This document shows positions 22,838 to 35,702 of a stretch of DNA of 64,000 nt, piece by piece. Positions within the stretch are counted from its first letter, which is position 1, and every line of letters begins with the position of its first letter. The position numbers were made by a program, and so were the translations under genes. The stretch covers positions 62,001 through 126,000 of the forward strand of contig VIIQ02000141.1 in NCBI GenBank assembly GCA_007449985.2. Direction: 5' to 3'. Under the pieces are notes generated by a model, which worked only from the letters and a program-made list of their open reading frames with translations, had not been told where the DNA came from and did not search any database. This DNA comes from Desmodesmus armatus. Lineage: Eukaryota > Chlorophyta > Chlorophyceae > Sphaeropleales > Scenedesmaceae.

Positions 22838-25800
22838 ATGCAACCATCTTGGGATGAGTACTGTGTGATCTGTGGGGGTCCACCACGCTGTGACAGCACC
22901 AGGTGTCCTGCAGGCCAAAACCAGGCCTCTCCTGTCAGCACAGATTGGCTGAGGGACTGGCTGGGCGTCACACCAGAGTTCGCAAAGCAGCCTATAGTTA
23001 TAGGGCAGTATGACAGCTATGGCTGCTGGCAGACGCCATGCAGCACCTTTGCAGGACACTGCCGATGGGCCAGCAGCATAGCACCCAACCAGCGCAAGCA
23101 CGACCTCCTCTACGGGCCCCCAGACGAATGTCACTGCCCACCAGACGTGCAGGGTGACAGCCATGACAGCGAGGCTTGCCGCGTGGTCTGCTCTGCACAC
23201 GCCCCCCTTGAGCTGCACTGGCTGAAGGGGTCGGGGCATGGCGACAGTAGCAGATGGGCGCGCTATGGGGTGGCGTTCCACCGTTCCTGCGCGCAGCTGC
23301 TGCACCAGCGGCTGGGCTACAAGATTGATTTCCGCCACGTCTGGCCTCTCCTGGAGGAACCTACTGCAGCTGCAGCAGCTTGCAGGCATGACCCCAGCAC
23401 AAGAAAGGGCCGTGTGCAGACCACCAACCATCTCAACTGCAGCTACGGGGGCATTGACAGGTTGCATGGATCGCATTTGGGAGGCAGCCGCTTTGCGTTC
23501 CGGTTCGTGGCGCCAACAGAGGAGTACATGCTGCTTGACCCTCTGCAGTGTGGGGCCAATGCAGACAGGATCATACGCACTTGGGAGCCGCTGGTGCAGC
23601 AGTTCAAGCAGGCAGCTGGCAAGGGCAAAGGCAGCAGCATCACCCCACAGGTGCCTCCCAGCAGCATCAGCCAAAGCAACCCTTGTGGGCCTGGTCCCAG
23701 CACAGGCCCTGGTGGTGCTGCTAGTGGCGGCAGGACGGTTGCCGGCATAGGGGACAGCTGCACCCACCGCAGTGCAGCAGCTGCAGCAGGGGGCGCCAGC
23801 AGCAGCTGCTGTCAGTTGGAGGCTGCAAGCCCTGCAAGGACAGATGGCAGGACACAGCTTGCCGTCCAGCTGATGAGCTGGTGTCTGCTGGGCAAGCGGA
23901 TGTTGTTTGCAACAGTGAGTGATTTAGCAGGGCTGGCAGTTGGCTGCAGGCAGTGCTGTTATGTGTGTGCTTGTTGTTCCCACAATTTGCACTTCCCACG
24001 ATATGCACTTGAGCCTTGCTGTGCAATGCTCACACAAGCCCCCTTTTGCATCAGCAGCCAGACCCTGCCACTTGCTGCATAGCACCTTTTTGCAGTGCCC
24101 TTTGCCAGAAACAGGCCGTAAGCCTTTCTTGTCACTTTGCGTCGTCTGTATGCCGCCCGCAGGCAGAAGACACAGCTAATAATGTGCTGCAGCTGGTGTT
24201 CAGCCATGCAGGCAGCCCCAGGGACCAGGTTGTGCTGGCAGCACAGCTGCTGCCCCTCAGCAGCACCATGCCTCTGCTGCTGGCAGGCCGCATGCAGCTG
24301 GCTGTGGCAGCCAACACCTGGCCCAGGGTTCAGCAGGTGGCCAGCTGGCTGCACCGCTACGGCTGCCTGGTGAATGGGCTGGAGCTGAATGCTGTGGTGG
24401 ACTGCTGTGAGCACGATAACGGCAGCGCCAATGTGGCAGTTTTTGAGGCCATCAACACTACTGCAGCCAAGTTCAAGGTGAGCTTCAGGGCAGCAGCTGC
24501 AGGAGTACAGCCCCTGAGCATCTGCTGTAGAGCACAAGCCATGTGCACGTCACAATAGTGGCAGGCTGGGTTAGCCGCACACGCGTGTACACTGCACGGT
24601 TGACCACTTGTTCAACAGCCGCAGGACGGTGATGATCAGCACGATGTCCAGCTGGTGCTGCCACACACCATCTGCTGCGCCATCATTGAGCAGCCTTGCG
24701 AATTGCTGCTGGTTGCGTGTGCAAAGGTGTTGACAAACTAATGTTGACTTGGCTGGTACTTGCTGCTGCCCCCGCACCACCTTCCCTCCAATGCTTGTCC
24801 TGCAGGGCTTCAGGCTGCTGTCTCTCAGTGCCCACGTGCCTGACAGCGCTGGCAGCCAGCTACTGCTGTCCCTGCCGCCCACCCACCTAACAGCGCTGCA
24901 CCTCACAGGCCCATGGGCGCTGTCAGACGCCGCAGCGGCAGCACCCACAGCAGCAACAGCCCTGCGGAACCTCACACTGTCTGGTGTCGGCCTCGGAGAG
25001 GCTCTCACAGCGCATCCAGCCGTGCTGCCAGCATGCTTGCAGAGCCTGCGGCTGACAGATGCAGGCGCCTGCAGTGCAGCCACCCTGAAGACGCTATCAG
25101 ACCAGCTAAGCGCCCTCACACACCTGACCCTCGACTACAACCCCTTGGGTGAAGAGCAGCACGAGTCACCGGGCATGGTCACCAGCCCCACCAACAGCCA
25201 CCACAGCTTGGTTGAGCCTGAGGTGCAGGACTGCTGGGTGGGGCTGCCTGCACTGCGCAGCCTACACATCGGCAGCAGGAAGATCCCTCAGGAACATGGA
25301 CTTGACACCGACAATGAGCTTCTGGGGGATGATGATGACTTTCAGGAGCCTGGACAGCGGTCGTACCTCAGTGTCGACTGTCCCTTGCTGAAAAGCATTG
25401 CAGCCTTGACAGGACTGACCAGCCTCACCCTGGGCCCATCTGCGTGGCTGCAAATTGACGCAGTGGAAGAAGCACCGGAACCATGGGGCCTGCTGCAGCT
25501 ACGGAAGCTGACAGGGCTGCAGCAGCTGGTGCTGACCCTACAGGTAGGATGATCATGTGCCATGGCTATTCCGCTGCTGTCTTTCTCCCGTGAGCCAGCC
25601 AGACAACTTTGCCTGACACGTCATGTGTACGTCTTGTGTCCAAAGGCGAACAATTTTTCCTCCAAAGGTGCAGCACCTGGCGTCATACTTTTACATGTCT
25701 CAGATTGTGAGGTGTAGCCCTGGTGACTTAGCCATGGGCAGTAGCCGGCATGAACTGCGTACATTGACACTCTCTCAAACAAACCTTCAACCTGATCCTG

Positions 25801-26642
25801 GTGATGACAGCCAACCAACCTATCACAACCCTCTAACCCTCACACCATGAAGTTCATGGTGTTGACAAGTCCTGTGGCATGCCACTCATTCTTGCAGGCT
25901 TGGCCCAAGCCTGGGGAAGGGTACGTCCTTGATGATGAAGCCTGCGACGAATTGATGGAGGCTGTTGTGAAGATGCCGAGGCTTCAAGACTTGGCGCTGA
26001 GCGGAGCTGTGTGTGGCCTGCACATCAGGAAGTTCAAGGACGACGCAACGCAGCTGACACGGCTGGAGTCTGTCACCTCATGTGAGTCTTGGAGCCTCAG
26101 GCGTTAGTTTGCCCACAGTGATAGGGTTTGTTGTCATGAGGGTCCTGTCGACCGGGGAGCCTGTATCGGATCTGGGGTTTTCCAGAAGGCATAGGGCAGA
26201 TGGGCAGGCTTCTGACCACAACTGACGCACGCACATGCAAGTGTCAAAACCAGACAGCACAGCACAACACATTACCACGCGTGCTGCGATGGGCAGCACC
26301 TCCAACTTGCTTGAAGCTTGATTCACTTAAGTCAGGCGCCTGTGCATATGTGCAGCAGCATTATGCCAGCTTCATCAGAACAACGTGACTGCTGGAAGCA
26401 CTGAAGCTCGCATCCTCCCCGCCTGCAACCAACAGGGCACACCATCATGTGGTTTTCTGCAGTAGCAGAATTTACGTGCGCATCATCCGCATACGTTCAT
26501 GTATGGAAGCATGTTGGTGCTGATACTGTCATTGCTGTTGTTGCTGCTTACAGATGCCGCTCAGCCTTACGTCCGTGATGAAGTGTTGCAGCTTGACAAG
26601 GAGCGGCCTGGCCTGATGGTGTTCCCGTGCAGAAGGCCCTAA
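22838..26642 (+). CDS. Leucine-rich-repeat protein with Cys-rich N-terminal region
   Basis: Six exons join in phase: 22838-23914, 24163-24477, 24619-24726, 24806-25543, 25898-26081, 26554-26642. They give about 835 residues and end in TAA. The start MQPSWDEYCVICGG is chosen because GCCGCATGC is a good initiation context; the frame is open upstream to 22604. The N-terminal 260 residues hold two C-x2-C-like pairs and the segments VAFHRSCAQLLHQRLGYKI and GGIDRLHGSHLGG. This layout resembles uncharacterised single-domain proteins of fungi and algae; no enzyme motif is visible. The second half carries leucine-rich repeats (for example LTHLTLDYNPLG and LTSLTLGPSAW). Probably a cytosolic protein-interaction scaffold; function unknown. 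Confidence 0.7.
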
Positions 26643-28049
26643 ATGTGGCAGCCACGGCGACACACACGGCACCATGTGCTGCCGGCAGCTGCCGGCAGAC
26701 ATATTTGCGTTGCTTTTGCTATTTGCTGTTTGTCAAGCGGGTTAGCGCTTGGGTCGCCAGCCTGTGCTGCTGGTGGCCACCTGGCCTGGTTGCTGGTGGG
26801 CACCAGCCCATGGGTTGAAGTTGCTGGGATCTGTTGAGCATGCTGTTGCAGCACAGGTTGCAGCGTGTGGTACAGCAAGCACGGTGCTAGGATGTTGCGA
26901 GCGGATGACTGAGTGTGAATCTGAGCTTGTTGGCGCTTTCATGCGCCTCCATGCAGTTGGTATGATGTGGGTAACAAGGCCCACAAGTGGCAAATACACT
27001 GCTTGTGCAAAGCCGTTGTACACCGCTGCCATGAAACATCAGGAGGCGGTAATTGCAGATGTTATTCAAGGACTGTGCAGCTTGCGTGATTCAGGTGCAG
27101 GCTGCATGAGAAATCATCGTTCTGAGACCCAGACCGGTACAATTCCAGCATACTCCTGCAGTTGTGTTGCTGCCTACCGATATCACTTGTCATCTAGTTG
27201 CATTGGATAGTACTTTTGCATTAGTGACTGCTGCATTAGCAAACGCCGGAGCAGGAGCAGTCAACAGAACTTACAACCCAGCGGCGCTGAGCAGCGTCCG
27301 AAGCATCAGACCTGCCTGTCAATGATTGACGCAACATTGTGCCGGCCACACTATGTGCTAGCCAGCTCACTAGAGAGGTTTCAAACAACCAGGCACCGCA
27401 TGCAGCTGCCCAACATGTATCTGTGCAGATACATCCACTCAGCAGGCTGCTGCCTACACTGTACCCAGGCTTGTGACAAGCGGCAAGCTGCAGGAGAACA
27501 ACTCCAGCCCAGGCTAGCACGCGGGGGACAGGCTCAACCATGTCACTCATGAGTGATATCATGCCATTGGGGAAAGCATGTGCACCGGAACCCTACTGCA
27601 TAGCTGTGAAAGCTGTTTTTGGGTGTGGGAGCTGAGTTGCCAACACGGTGTGCAGGATGAATGTTGCAGCCGAACAAACCCATGTCAACAGCGCTAAATC
27701 ATCCAGGTGACCGTACCAGTCACTAGCGGCTTGCAAGAACCAGCACGAAACCAGCCCGCCCAACAAGCACCAACAAGCCCAGGCTTGGCCGTAGAGCCCA
27801 AAACATGAACCAGGACAAGGGGGGCGGGGCAGTCTTGACCAGGCGACAATGTTTGTCCCGCTGTCAGAGATCCTCCAAAATGACCAAGGGGTGTTCATGC
27901 CATGCAGTCTCACAAAGACAGCCACATGCCAAGTGTGCTTCAACGGACAATGGGAGTGCATAACACAGCTGCATGTGAGCAACACACACCCAATCACCCA
28001 TCAACACGGTTGCCAGCCCCTCTGCATTCTGGAACTTTCACAGTGCAGG
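26643..28049. other. Intergenic stretch between convergent genes
   Basis: This lies between the 3' ends of the LRR gene (+) and MYND paralogue 2 (-). Short open frames occur on both strands, but none has a recognisable domain or splice structure. No TGTAA signal was found near the LRR stop. Confidence 0.5.
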
Positions 28050-28872
28050 CTACCCGCTGCTTTCTGTTGCTGTTGCTGCAAGGGCTGCCTGCACTGCCTT
28101 GCACACCGGCTTGTGCGCATCCCAGTGCTGCTTCTGACAGCTGCGCTGGCAGTAGAAGGCCAGGCGGCATGCAGAGCACCTGCTTGCCTTGCCGGACACG
28201 CCCTGCTGCTCGCTGACACCCAACAAGCTGGTACACTGGGGGTTGTTGCAGGCTGCAGCTGTTGGCAGGGTGCTGAGCGCGACACCACATGCCGTCAGCT
28301 GCTGCATGTATACCTCTGCTGCAGGGTGGTGCAGGAGTGCTGCTGCTGCAGCCTCACTGACCCTGCGTGCACCTTGCCTGTTAGTGACGGACCTGTCAAC
28401 AGCCATAGCATGCTCTCCTGTCAGACCGCACTCCTGCAGCGGGTACAGCACCACACCTGGGTACAGCTTATCGTTATGAGTGGCTGGGTCTGCTGTTGCT
28501 GCAGCGATGCACGCCCTGATTCCCAGAAAGCCGGGCGCAGCAGCAGCTGCTGCCGCTGCCAGCGCCCAAGTGCTCTGCTGAACTGCTGTGACTCCAAGAC
28601 CTGAGCTGCTGCAGTGCTTGGCAAGCTGCTGACCGGCAGCCTGCAGCTGCTGCTGCTCCTGGTCTGACACCCCACATGCCTCATCAAAGGATGTGAGATT
28701 GAAGGCTTTTGTTGCGGCTGCTCCTGCCCTCAGCCGGGGGAGCTGCAGGTCTGGGCGGCCCACAGCAGCAGCCAGCAGCACTGCGGCCCGGGCACTGCAA
28801 CGTGGAAGGATGTGTGCTCCTAGGTCACAGATGCTGACAAGCATTGACAGCCTGGCCTGTGCTGCATTGTCC

Positions 28873-28874
<2 letters not shown>

Positions 28875-28925
<51 letters not shown>
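28875..28925. repeat. (CTG)17 microsatellite, poly-Gln coding on the minus strand
   Basis: Seventeen CTG triplets; read as CAG on the minus strand within MYND paralogue 2. The other copies have much shorter Gln runs here, so it is a likely length-variable site. Confidence 0.95.
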
Positions 28926-30605
28926 AGAGTTGCATGTACCCTGTTGCTGAGGGCCAATGATGGGCTTGGACTCAGCCGCACACTGCTTCAGAGTGCTGCC
29001 CATCTGGTGAGAGGCTTGCAGGAAGCAGCGGCCTAGCAGCGACAGCCAAGACAGGGCTGCATTTGCATGGCTGATGGTGCCGCCTGCTGGGAGTTGCTGG
29101 CTTGTTGCTGCTGCTGCTGCTGCTGCTGCTGCGTTATGCCGCTCAGCACCCTGTGAGTCATGGCTGCTGCTGCCCAGGCCTGCTGATGCGGCTGCAGCAT
29201 TGCTGCCAGTAAGTGCTGCTTGCTGAGGCAGCAGTCGCCTTAGCACACTCCACGCTGTGTGGAATATGCAGTCATACAGCGTAGTGACTTTAGCAAGCTG
29301 CCTGCTGCCCTCAGCACTGCGGCACACCTTGGCAGCAGTGCACAGCATGCTCAGCACCTGCTGCTGCGTGGTTGGCAGCTGCGTGAGCGGTGTGTTGTCC
29401 AACATCCACTGCAGCAGCGCAGGCTGGGTGCTGGGCCTGTTGATTATGTCTTCTGGCTGCCGGCAGCATGTGCAGCTGCCCTGCCACCGACTTCATCCCG
29501 TAGCTGAAATGGTCTAATGCTGCATGTGCTTCTTGCGACAGCAGCATGTAGGTTGCACCCAAGGCAAGCCCCTGTGGGAACCCCCCAGCCAGCTCACCCC
29601 AAAAGCTCAACACGTCTGAGGCCTCAAGCTTTTGCTGGCTATGGCCCCACTGTGCCTCAAACCGCATTGCCTGCTCTAGTGCCGCTGTCAGGCGCAGCAG
29701 CAGCGGCACCCACGTGGCTGCCAGGCTGCTGCTGCTGCTGCTGCTGGTGCTGGCAGTGGGGTTGCTTGTGGGCGTGCTTGATGCCTGTCCCATGACTGCC
29801 TGTGTAGCAGCTGGCAGCAGCCTAGCTATGATGCCAGAAAGTACTGAAGCTGCTGCAGCAGGGCTGACTTCTGGAGCACGTTCGGGTGGCTGGGGCCTGG
29901 TGCTGGCGCTGGCGCTGGCAATGGCGTTGGTGCTGGTACTAGTGCTGGTGCTGGTGCTGGCGCTGACGCTGGCGATAGTGTTGCCACTGGCACCGGTGCT
30001 GGTGCTGGTGCTGGCGCGGCTAGTAGTGCTAGTACTGGTGCTGTGGCTGCTGCTGCTCGTGCCAGGCTGTGGGGTCTGCATGACACCCAGCAGCAGGTGC
30101 ATGAGCAGCTGCAGCACCTCATGCAGCATGGGAGTGACAAGGGCATCAGAGGACAGCGTGCCGTCACCGGCAGCAACCCATGCTACTCCAAGCGCAGCAG
30201 CACCTTCCCCTGCGTTGACCACCCTGCTGCGCAGCTGCCTCCAATAGACCAGCAACTGCAAGCAGCCGACACATGCTGTCAGTGTGTAGAGCAGCTCCTG
30301 GCCTGTGCCACCCAGGGCGCTGGCACGCTGCTGGTGCAACAACTGGCGCAGCACCAATGCAGGCGGCAGCAGGAATAGCCGCAGCATAGTATCTGTCACT
30401 GTGACAGGGGGACCGGTAGCCGTGGCCCCAGCATCACCGCTGCACAAGCGGCCGTTGATGCTGGCTGCTGTCAGGGCGCACACACGCACTGCCACTGGAT
30501 AGAGGCAGTCAGTGTGCCTGGCTTTCCACACTGGTGCGAGCCACAGAAACCCCTTGCTGTTGCACCCCAGCGTATCCAGCAGTTGCTGCTGCAGGGGAGG
30601 CAGCA

Positions 30606-30610
30606 GACCC
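30606..30610. repeat. Target-site duplication, left copy (GACCC)
   Basis: GACCC abuts the left LTR and is repeated at 36031-36035 next to the right LTR. Removing the element and one copy restores the exon seen in paralogue 4 near 50.94 kb (CAGCAGACCCTGACCAG). Confidence 0.95.
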
Positions 30611-30930
30611 TGTTATGAGTAAGCTCGATACTTTATCTTTTGGTTGTCAACGGCCTGACGCAACCGTAATCCGGTTGGTCGGTCGAAGGTCAGTCGACCT
30701 TTCGGCATCAAGCACGAGCCCTGCGCTCATGCTCGACACTTCCAATTCCTTCTGGTTATCTTTCCTACATCATTTCCAGTTGTATCTGTTATCTTGTTCG
30801 GTCATTGGTAACCTCGTCGTTCACAGGATTCCCTGAGTCCGAGCCCAGACTCTCTTTATGGCATCCAAAGTCATAGGAAAGTCTAGCCTTGGCATGCACG
30901 CACTGACAGAGCGTTCCACAGCTCTCAACA
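30611..30930 (+). repeat. 5' long terminal repeat (320 bp)
   Basis: Starts TGTTATGAGTAAGC and ends GCTCTCAACA. It matches the 3' LTR at every position except 8 extra bases (CTGAGTCC) near 30833-30840. Confidence 0.95.
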
Positions 30931-30931
30931 A

Positions 30932-30945
30932 GTGGTAGCGGAGAC
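30932..30945 (+). other. Primer-binding site
   Basis: The 5' LTR is followed by one base and then by TGGTAGCGGAGACC. This begins with TGG, the complement of a tRNA CCA end. The implied acceptor stem (CTCCGCTACCA) fits an initiator-Met tRNA with an A1:U72 pair, but the tRNA gene of this organism was not available to check. Confidence 0.6.
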
Positions 30946-31003
30946 CTCGGTCTTCGTTGCCCAATTTAGCCCATCAGCTTCCCACTCGCCTTACAATCAT
31001 CGT

Positions 31004-31342
31004 ATGGAGTTCGAACAGTTCCAGGCGCAGCTGTCGCAGCAGTCGGAGCAACTTCAACAGCTGGCGCAACATCTCGCGCTTGAGCAGCAGTCGCGCATGC
31101 AGCTGGAACAGCAATTGCAACAGCAGCATGTGATGTCCAGTGGCAGCAGCAGCCACCCCGCCCCCATGGAGCTTGGGTCGCTGCAGCGTGCCCCACAGCG
31201 CAACCCTCAGCAACCCCCTACCAGCGGCAAAGTGCCCTACTGCAGCTGGCATCACCGCCAAGGGCACTGGACCGCCGACTGTCGTCAGCGTGCTCGCTCA
31301 ATGCGCACACAGCACCCTGACGGCAAGGCGGCCAAGCAGTAG
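31004..31342 (+). CDS. Gag-like protein with CHHC zinc knuckle
   Basis: 112 residues from the ATG at 31004 (MEFEQFQAQL). The first 50 residues are Gln/Leu/Glu-rich and likely form a coiled coil. The C-terminal half has the knuckle CSWHHRQGHWTADC, a C-x2-H-x4-H-x4-C pattern known from Ty3/gypsy gag proteins of plants and algae, followed by a basic tail for nucleic acid binding. No capsid domain is visible, so the protein is much shorter than a usual gag. Either capsid sequence has been lost or it is unrecognisable here. Confidence 0.6.
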   Translation: MEFEQFQAQLSQQSEQLQQLAQHLALEQQSRMQLEQQLQQQHVMSSGSSSHPAPMELGSLQRAPQRNPQQPPTSGKVPYCSWHHRQGHWTADCRQRARSMRTQHPDGKAAKQ

Positions 31343-31391
31343 TTCGCTACTGCTGTGCTAGGAGTGGGCTGTACTGCAAGGCAAGTCGGCT

Positions 31392-31898
31392 TTGCCCTGC
31401 CGTAGCAGTATGGGAAGCCTACTAGGTTCCAGTCTTCGGTCTTCTAGCAGCTCAGGTTCCCCCCTCCCCGGTGTTCAGTTCAGCTGGCGTGCGGGGCAGT
31501 GCGCTAGGCCAGCTACTGCCCTAAGAGCTACCACCCCTGTCCCAGGCAAACCCAGCGCTGGTCGTGTGCGTAACAGGGACAGACAGGACTGGCAGCTTTG
31601 CCCTGAGGAAGCAGCAAAATATGCAGCGCAGTTTGGGGGCTTTCAGACAGCACTGTGCCAGGCAAGCCCAGGTGACCCGACTTGGCAGGCCAGCCAGTCT
31701 CGCCTCCGGCAGTCGTGCGCTGGCGAATGGGCTTACAGCCCTGACGCCATGTCCTTTGGTGACTTTCAGCGGCATTCCGAAGTCGCGGGAGACAACTATT
31801 GGATCTGTGCCCCTTTCCGCTCAGCAGGCAGCCTCCTCAAGCATTACCTCACACAGCGCCAGCAGCACAACAGCAACTGGACGATACCTTCCCACTGA
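31392..31898 (+). CDS. Retrotransposon linker region upstream of protease (out of frame)
   Basis: Open frame of 168 codons. The part from about 31570, including [19 protein letters not shown] and [17 protein letters not shown], looks like the region that precedes protease in chlorophyte gypsy elements. It ends at a stop at 31896-31898, while the adjoining sequence ([16 protein letters not shown]) continues in another frame. One missing base near 31885 would join them. It is probably part of the same polyprotein. Confidence 0.5.
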   Translation: MPCRSSMGSLLGSSLRSSSSSGSPLPGVQFSWRAGQCARPATALRATTPVPGKPSAGRVRNRDRQDWQLCPEEAAKYAAQFGGFQTALCQASPGDPTWQASQSRLRQSCAGEWAYSPDAMSFGDFQRHSEVAGDNYWICAPFRSAGSLLKHYLTQRQQHNSNWTIPSH

Positions 31899-34291
31899 TG
31901 GAGTCCGTCTTCCTGGTGCCGAAACTCACCAAGAAGCCATGGTGGCCCCTCACCCACAGCTTTCAGATCATCCATGAGTACCCTGCTGGTACTCCCGGCT
32001 TGTTTCAGGCGCCCCAGCCTGACGGCAGTTGGCAGGACATGGGCCCACTCAGGTGGCCTGTGGTGGTGCTGCGGGATTCCCCTCTCCGCCTCAGGTCAGC
32101 TTCCGCTGGGCGCGGCTATGGCCCTGCCTTTCAGCCCCTTCAGGTTCCCATCACAGCCACCTCCACCCAGGGTCTCTACTACGAGCGCATTGGGAGGCCC
32201 ACTGCGTCTCAGGTTGCGCCCTCACCAGCACAGCCCTCCCCTGGGTTGGACCCCATCGCCAGCACTGTTATCCGGCTCCGTGTTTCTGTTCGTGGACAGC
32301 ATTTGGTTGCATTGCTGGATTCTGGTGCTACTGACAACTACGTTGACACCAGGTGGGCTACGGAGTTGTCACTTCCTGCTACATCTGTTCCAGGCAAGTC
32401 TGTCAAGCTTGCCAATGGCATGTTGCAGGATGCATCCCAGCAAATTGCTGCATTACCTTTTAGGATTGGCTCTTTCAAGGATTCCCAGCCCTTTACTGTC
32501 ACTGACCTGGCAGTCGATGACATTGTCCTTGGGAAGCCTTGGTTGACTTTTCACAATCCTTGCATTGATTGGCAAAGTAATCTTGTTGTTCTCACATCTA
32601 AGGGTGTTCAGCATACCCTGCCAACTGTTGTTGCTGACCCCGAGGATGTTGGCTTGATCTCGGCTATGGCAGCAGTCAAGTCTGTTGAGCGTGGTGCATC
32701 TGCATTTTTGGCGGTTCTTACTGAGGTGCAGTCAGGTCCTGATGCTCCTGAACCTGACCCCTTTGCCTCAGCTGTTGCTGACATGCCTCTGCCTGCCTGT
32801 CACGGCAGTTCGGCCACTCAAGTGCGCCATGTGCTGTTGAAGCACAAGGGTGTGTTTAGCAAGGTTACAGGTCTGCCACCCCTGCGTGGGGTTGAGCATG
32901 ACATTTTACTGCAGCCAGGGGCCAAGCCTCCGTTTGGTCCCATCTACCAGCTGAGCCCTTTTGAGCTGGAAGAGTGCAAGCGTCAGCTAACTGAGCTGAT
33001 TGAGAAGGATTTCATTCAGCCCAGCAAGTCACCTTATGGTGCACCCATCCTTTTTGTGCGCAAGAAGAATGGGAAGCTGCGCATGTGTGTTGATTACAGG
33101 GCACTCAACAAGCTCACTGTCAAGAACCGGTACCCTTTGCCTCGTATTGATGAGTTGCTTGACAGGTTGCATAATGCCACTGTGTTTTCCAAGCTTGACT
33201 TGGACAGTGCATACCACCAAGTCAGAATTGAGGAACAAGACATTCCCAAAACTGCATTCAGGACCCGTTACGGTCATTATGAGTGGAAGGTGTTGCCTTT
33301 TGGTCTCACCAATGCACCTGCCACTTTCCAAGGTCTCATGCATCATGTATTGCATGCGTATCTGGACCGTTTTGTCATTGTGTATCTGGATGACATCTTG
33401 GTTTACTCTGCTACTGAGGCTGAGCATGCCCAGCATCTTGATTTGGTGTTGCAAGCATTGGAGGAAAATCAGCTACATGCTGGCCTCACTAAGTGTGCTT
33501 TTGGTCTGAATACTGTGGAGTTCTTGGGCCATGTGGTGTCCCCAGATGGCATCCGTCCTGATCCGGCCAAGATCTCTGCCGTTCAGGATTGGCCCGCTCC
33601 CAGTAATATGCATCAAGTGCGGCAGTTTTTGGGGCTCACCTCCTACTATCGGAAGTTCATTCGGCATTACAGCAGCATGGCTCTGCCTTTGACAGAGCTC
33701 ACTCGAGAGCACTCCCCCTGGCGTTGGCGCCCAGCGGTGGAGCAGCAGGCTTTTGAGGCCTTGAAGCAAGCCGTCTCCACAGCCCCTGCTCTCGCGATGC
33801 CAGACCCCAGCCGCCCTTATCAGGTGTTCACTGATGCATCAGGTTTTGCTTTGGGTGCTGTTTTACTGCAGGATCATGGTCACGGTCTGCAGCCAGTTGC
33901 TTACATCAGCAAGAAGCTGTCTGATACTGAGAAGCGGTACCCTACTGGCGACCGTGAAATGTTGGGTATTGTGCATGCATTGCAGCAGTGGCGCTGCTAC
34001 CTTGAGGGTGCTGAGTTCACTGTGAACTCTGACCACCTGAATCATACATGGTTTGCAGCCAAGAAGGCTCAAAACATGTCACGTCGTCAAGCGAAGTGGA
34101 CTGAGTGGCTTGAGTCTTACTACGGTGGTGTTGATATTCAGTGGAAGGAAGGCAAGGCCAACCCTGCTGACCCCTTGTCACGTCGGCCTGACCTTGCAAC
34201 CATGTCCACTGTGCATGATGCTTCCTTTTGGATGAGTTGCGTGTTGCATATGAGCAGGATCCGTACTACTTGCGTGCTCCCAAGTACCTGA
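31898..34291 (+). CDS. Retrotransposon Pol: protease, reverse transcriptase, RNase H
   Basis: From the first ATG the frame has 797 codons. Aspartic protease: active site [12 protein letters not shown] at about residue 140 (DNA about 32318). Reverse transcriptase: [24 protein letters not shown] and the catalytic YLDDILVYS (about 33382-33408). RNase [14 protein letters not shown] (about 33829) and a second acidic site in GDREML. All key catalytic residues are present. The frame leaves the integrase frame just after HDASF at about 34228 and then ends at 34291. Codon use is less GC-rich than in the surrounding host exons. Confidence 0.9.
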   Translation: MESVFLVPKLTKKPWWPLTHSFQIIHEYPAGTPGLFQAPQPDGSWQDMGPLRWPVVVLRDSPLRLRSASAGRGYGPAFQPLQVPITATSTQGLYYERIGRPTASQVAPSPAQPSPGLDPIASTVIRLRVSVRGQHLVALLDSGATDNYVDTRWATELSLPATSVPGKSVKLANGMLQDASQQIAALPFRIGSFKDSQPFTVTDLAVDDIVLGKPWLTFHNPCIDWQSNLVVLTSKGVQHTLPTVVADPEDVGLISAMAAVKSVERGASAFLAVLTEVQSGPDAPEPDPFASAVADMPLPACHGSSATQVRHVLLKHKGVFSKVTGLPPLRGVEHDILLQPGAKPPFGPIYQLSPFELEECKRQLTELIEKDFIQPSKSPYGAPILFVRKKNGKLRMCVDYRALNKLTVKNRYPLPRIDELLDRLHNATVFSKLDLDSAYHQVRIEEQDIPKTAFRTRYGHYEWKVLPFGLTNAPATFQGLMHHVLHAYLDRFVIVYLDDILVYSATEAEHAQHLDLVLQALEENQLHAGLTKCAFGLNTVEFLGHVVSPDGIRPDPAKISAVQDWPAPSNMHQVRQFLGLTSYYRKFIRHYSSMALPLTELTREHSPWRWRPAVEQQAFEALKQAVSTAPALAMPDPSRPYQVFTDASGFALGAVLLQDHGHGLQPVAYISKKLSDTEKRYPTGDREMLGIVHALQQWRCYLEGAEFTVNSDHLNHTWFAAKKAQNMSRRQAKWTEWLESYYGGVDIQWKEGKANPADPLSRRPDLATMSTVHDASFWMSCVLHMSRIRTTCVLPST

Positions 34292-35688
34292 AGTGCCAAC
34301 ACGGCATTTGGTACATGCATGATCGCATTGCTATCCCCGCCTGCAAGCCCCTCAAGCTACAGGTGTTGCGAGAGTGTCATGACTGTCCAAGCGCTGGCCA
34401 CTTGGGTGTTGCTAAAACCCTGCAGCGCGTTGCTGAGCGCTTCTGGTGGCCACACCTGGCTAGGACAGTCCGCAATTATGTTGTTTCTTGTCCATCGTGT
34501 CAGCTGAACAAGCCCAGCACACAAGCACCAGCTGGCTTGTTGCACCCTTTGCCCATTCCCACCCATAAGTTTGAGTGCATTTCCTTGGACCTTATCACCG
34601 ACCTTCCACCAACTAAGCATGGTCATGATGCTGTGCTTACCATTGTGGACCGTCTTACTAAATTTGTGCGGTTCATTCCCACAACCAAGGGTGCAGGTGC
34701 TGACCCCATTGCATCGCTTGTGCGCAAAGAGTGGTTTAGGACCTTTGGATTGCCAAGAAGCATTGTTTCTGATCGCGACAGGCGCTTCTTGAGCAAGTTC
34801 TGGCGTGCATTGTTTTCTGCATTGGGCACTGACTTGAAGTTTTCTACTGCTTTTCATCCCCAGACTGACGGCCAGTCTGAGCGTGCTAATCGCACTTTGG
34901 AGGAGTACTTGCGGCATTTTGTTTCTCCCCGGCAGGATGATTGGGATGATTGGCTGGACTTGGCTGAGTACGCCATCAATGACTCTGTCAACCCAGCCAC
35001 AGGTTACTCTCCATTTTTCTTGTGTTTTGGCCAGAGCCCTTTGTCTGTGTTGGATGTTGCATTAGGCCCTGTCTTGGTGCCAGCAGCCCAAGTGACTGCT
35101 GATGACATGCATTCTGTCTTACAGCATGCCAAGACCAACTTGCATGCCGCCCAGCAGCGTATGATGGCACAGCAGAATGCGCATCGTCGTGACGTTACTT
35201 TTTCTGTAGGTGACCTTGTGCGCTTGTCGGCAGCCAACCTTTCCTTGCCCAGCACTATGAGCAAGAAGCTTGCTGCTAAGTATCTGGGACCATTCCCAGT
35301 ACATCAGGTCATCAGCCCTGTCGCATACAGGCTGAAGCTGCCTCCTACTCTCAAGGTGCACCCTGTGTTCCATGTCAGTCTTTTGCAACCCTGGCACACA
35401 CAACCAGAGTTGCCGCACCCTGCTGTCATGTCTCGTCCTCCTCCTGTTGATGTTGAAGAGGACCGCTTCTATGTTGAGAAGCTTTTGGATAAGCGGCAGC
35501 GCAAGCGTGGTCGTGGTGTGAGCATTGAGTACCTTGTGCGGTGGCGTGGCTATGGCCCTGAGGATGACATGTGGATAAATGTGAAGCAGATTGATGATGA
35601 TGTTGTTGATGATTATGAAGCCACCCACCATGCTGCATTACCTGTTGCTACTCGCAGCACGCGCCGTAGCCCTCGCAGGCGCCAATGA
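34228..35688 (+). CDS. Retrotransposon Pol: integrase with C-terminal chromodomain
   Basis: 486 codons in the -1 frame relative to the reverse transcriptase, overlapping it by 64 bp. The HHCC zinc site is visible ([10 protein letters not shown] ... CPSCQ, about 34378-34505). The catalytic DDE triad is in LDLITD, SDRDRRF and [11 protein letters not shown] (about 34588, 34768, 34885). After the GPY-like linker ([13 protein letters not shown]), a chromodomain follows at about 35463-35630 (FYVEKLLD ... [19 protein letters not shown]), which in chromoviruses directs integration to marked chromatin. Because this copy sits in a gene exon, any targeting is not strict. The start at 34228 is probably artificial: the protein is normally made as part of a Pol polyprotein. 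Confidence 0.9.
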   Translation: MDELRVAYEQDPYYLRAPKYLKCQHGIWYMHDRIAIPACKPLKLQVLRECHDCPSAGHLGVAKTLQRVAERFWWPHLARTVRNYVVSCPSCQLNKPSTQAPAGLLHPLPIPTHKFECISLDLITDLPPTKHGHDAVLTIVDRLTKFVRFIPTTKGAGADPIASLVRKEWFRTFGLPRSIVSDRDRRFLSKFWRALFSALGTDLKFSTAFHPQTDGQSERANRTLEEYLRHFVSPRQDDWDDWLDLAEYAINDSVNPATGYSPFFLCFGQSPLSVLDVALGPVLVPAAQVTADDMHSVLQHAKTNLHAAQQRMMAQQNAHRRDVTFSVGDLVRLSAANLSLPSTMSKKLAAKYLGPFPVHQVISPVAYRLKLPPTLKVHPVFHVSLLQPWHTQPELPHPAVMSRPPPVDVEEDRFYVEKLLDKRQRKRGRGVSIEYLVRWRGYGPEDDMWINVKQIDDDVVDDYEATHHAALPVATRSTRRSPRRRQ

Positions 35689-35702
35689 GGACATTGGCGT
35701 TG

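Noticed and set aside
22670..23767. 365-codon minus-strand frame
   Set aside because: Antisense to exon 1 of the LRR gene, which has in-phase splicing and a full exon chain.
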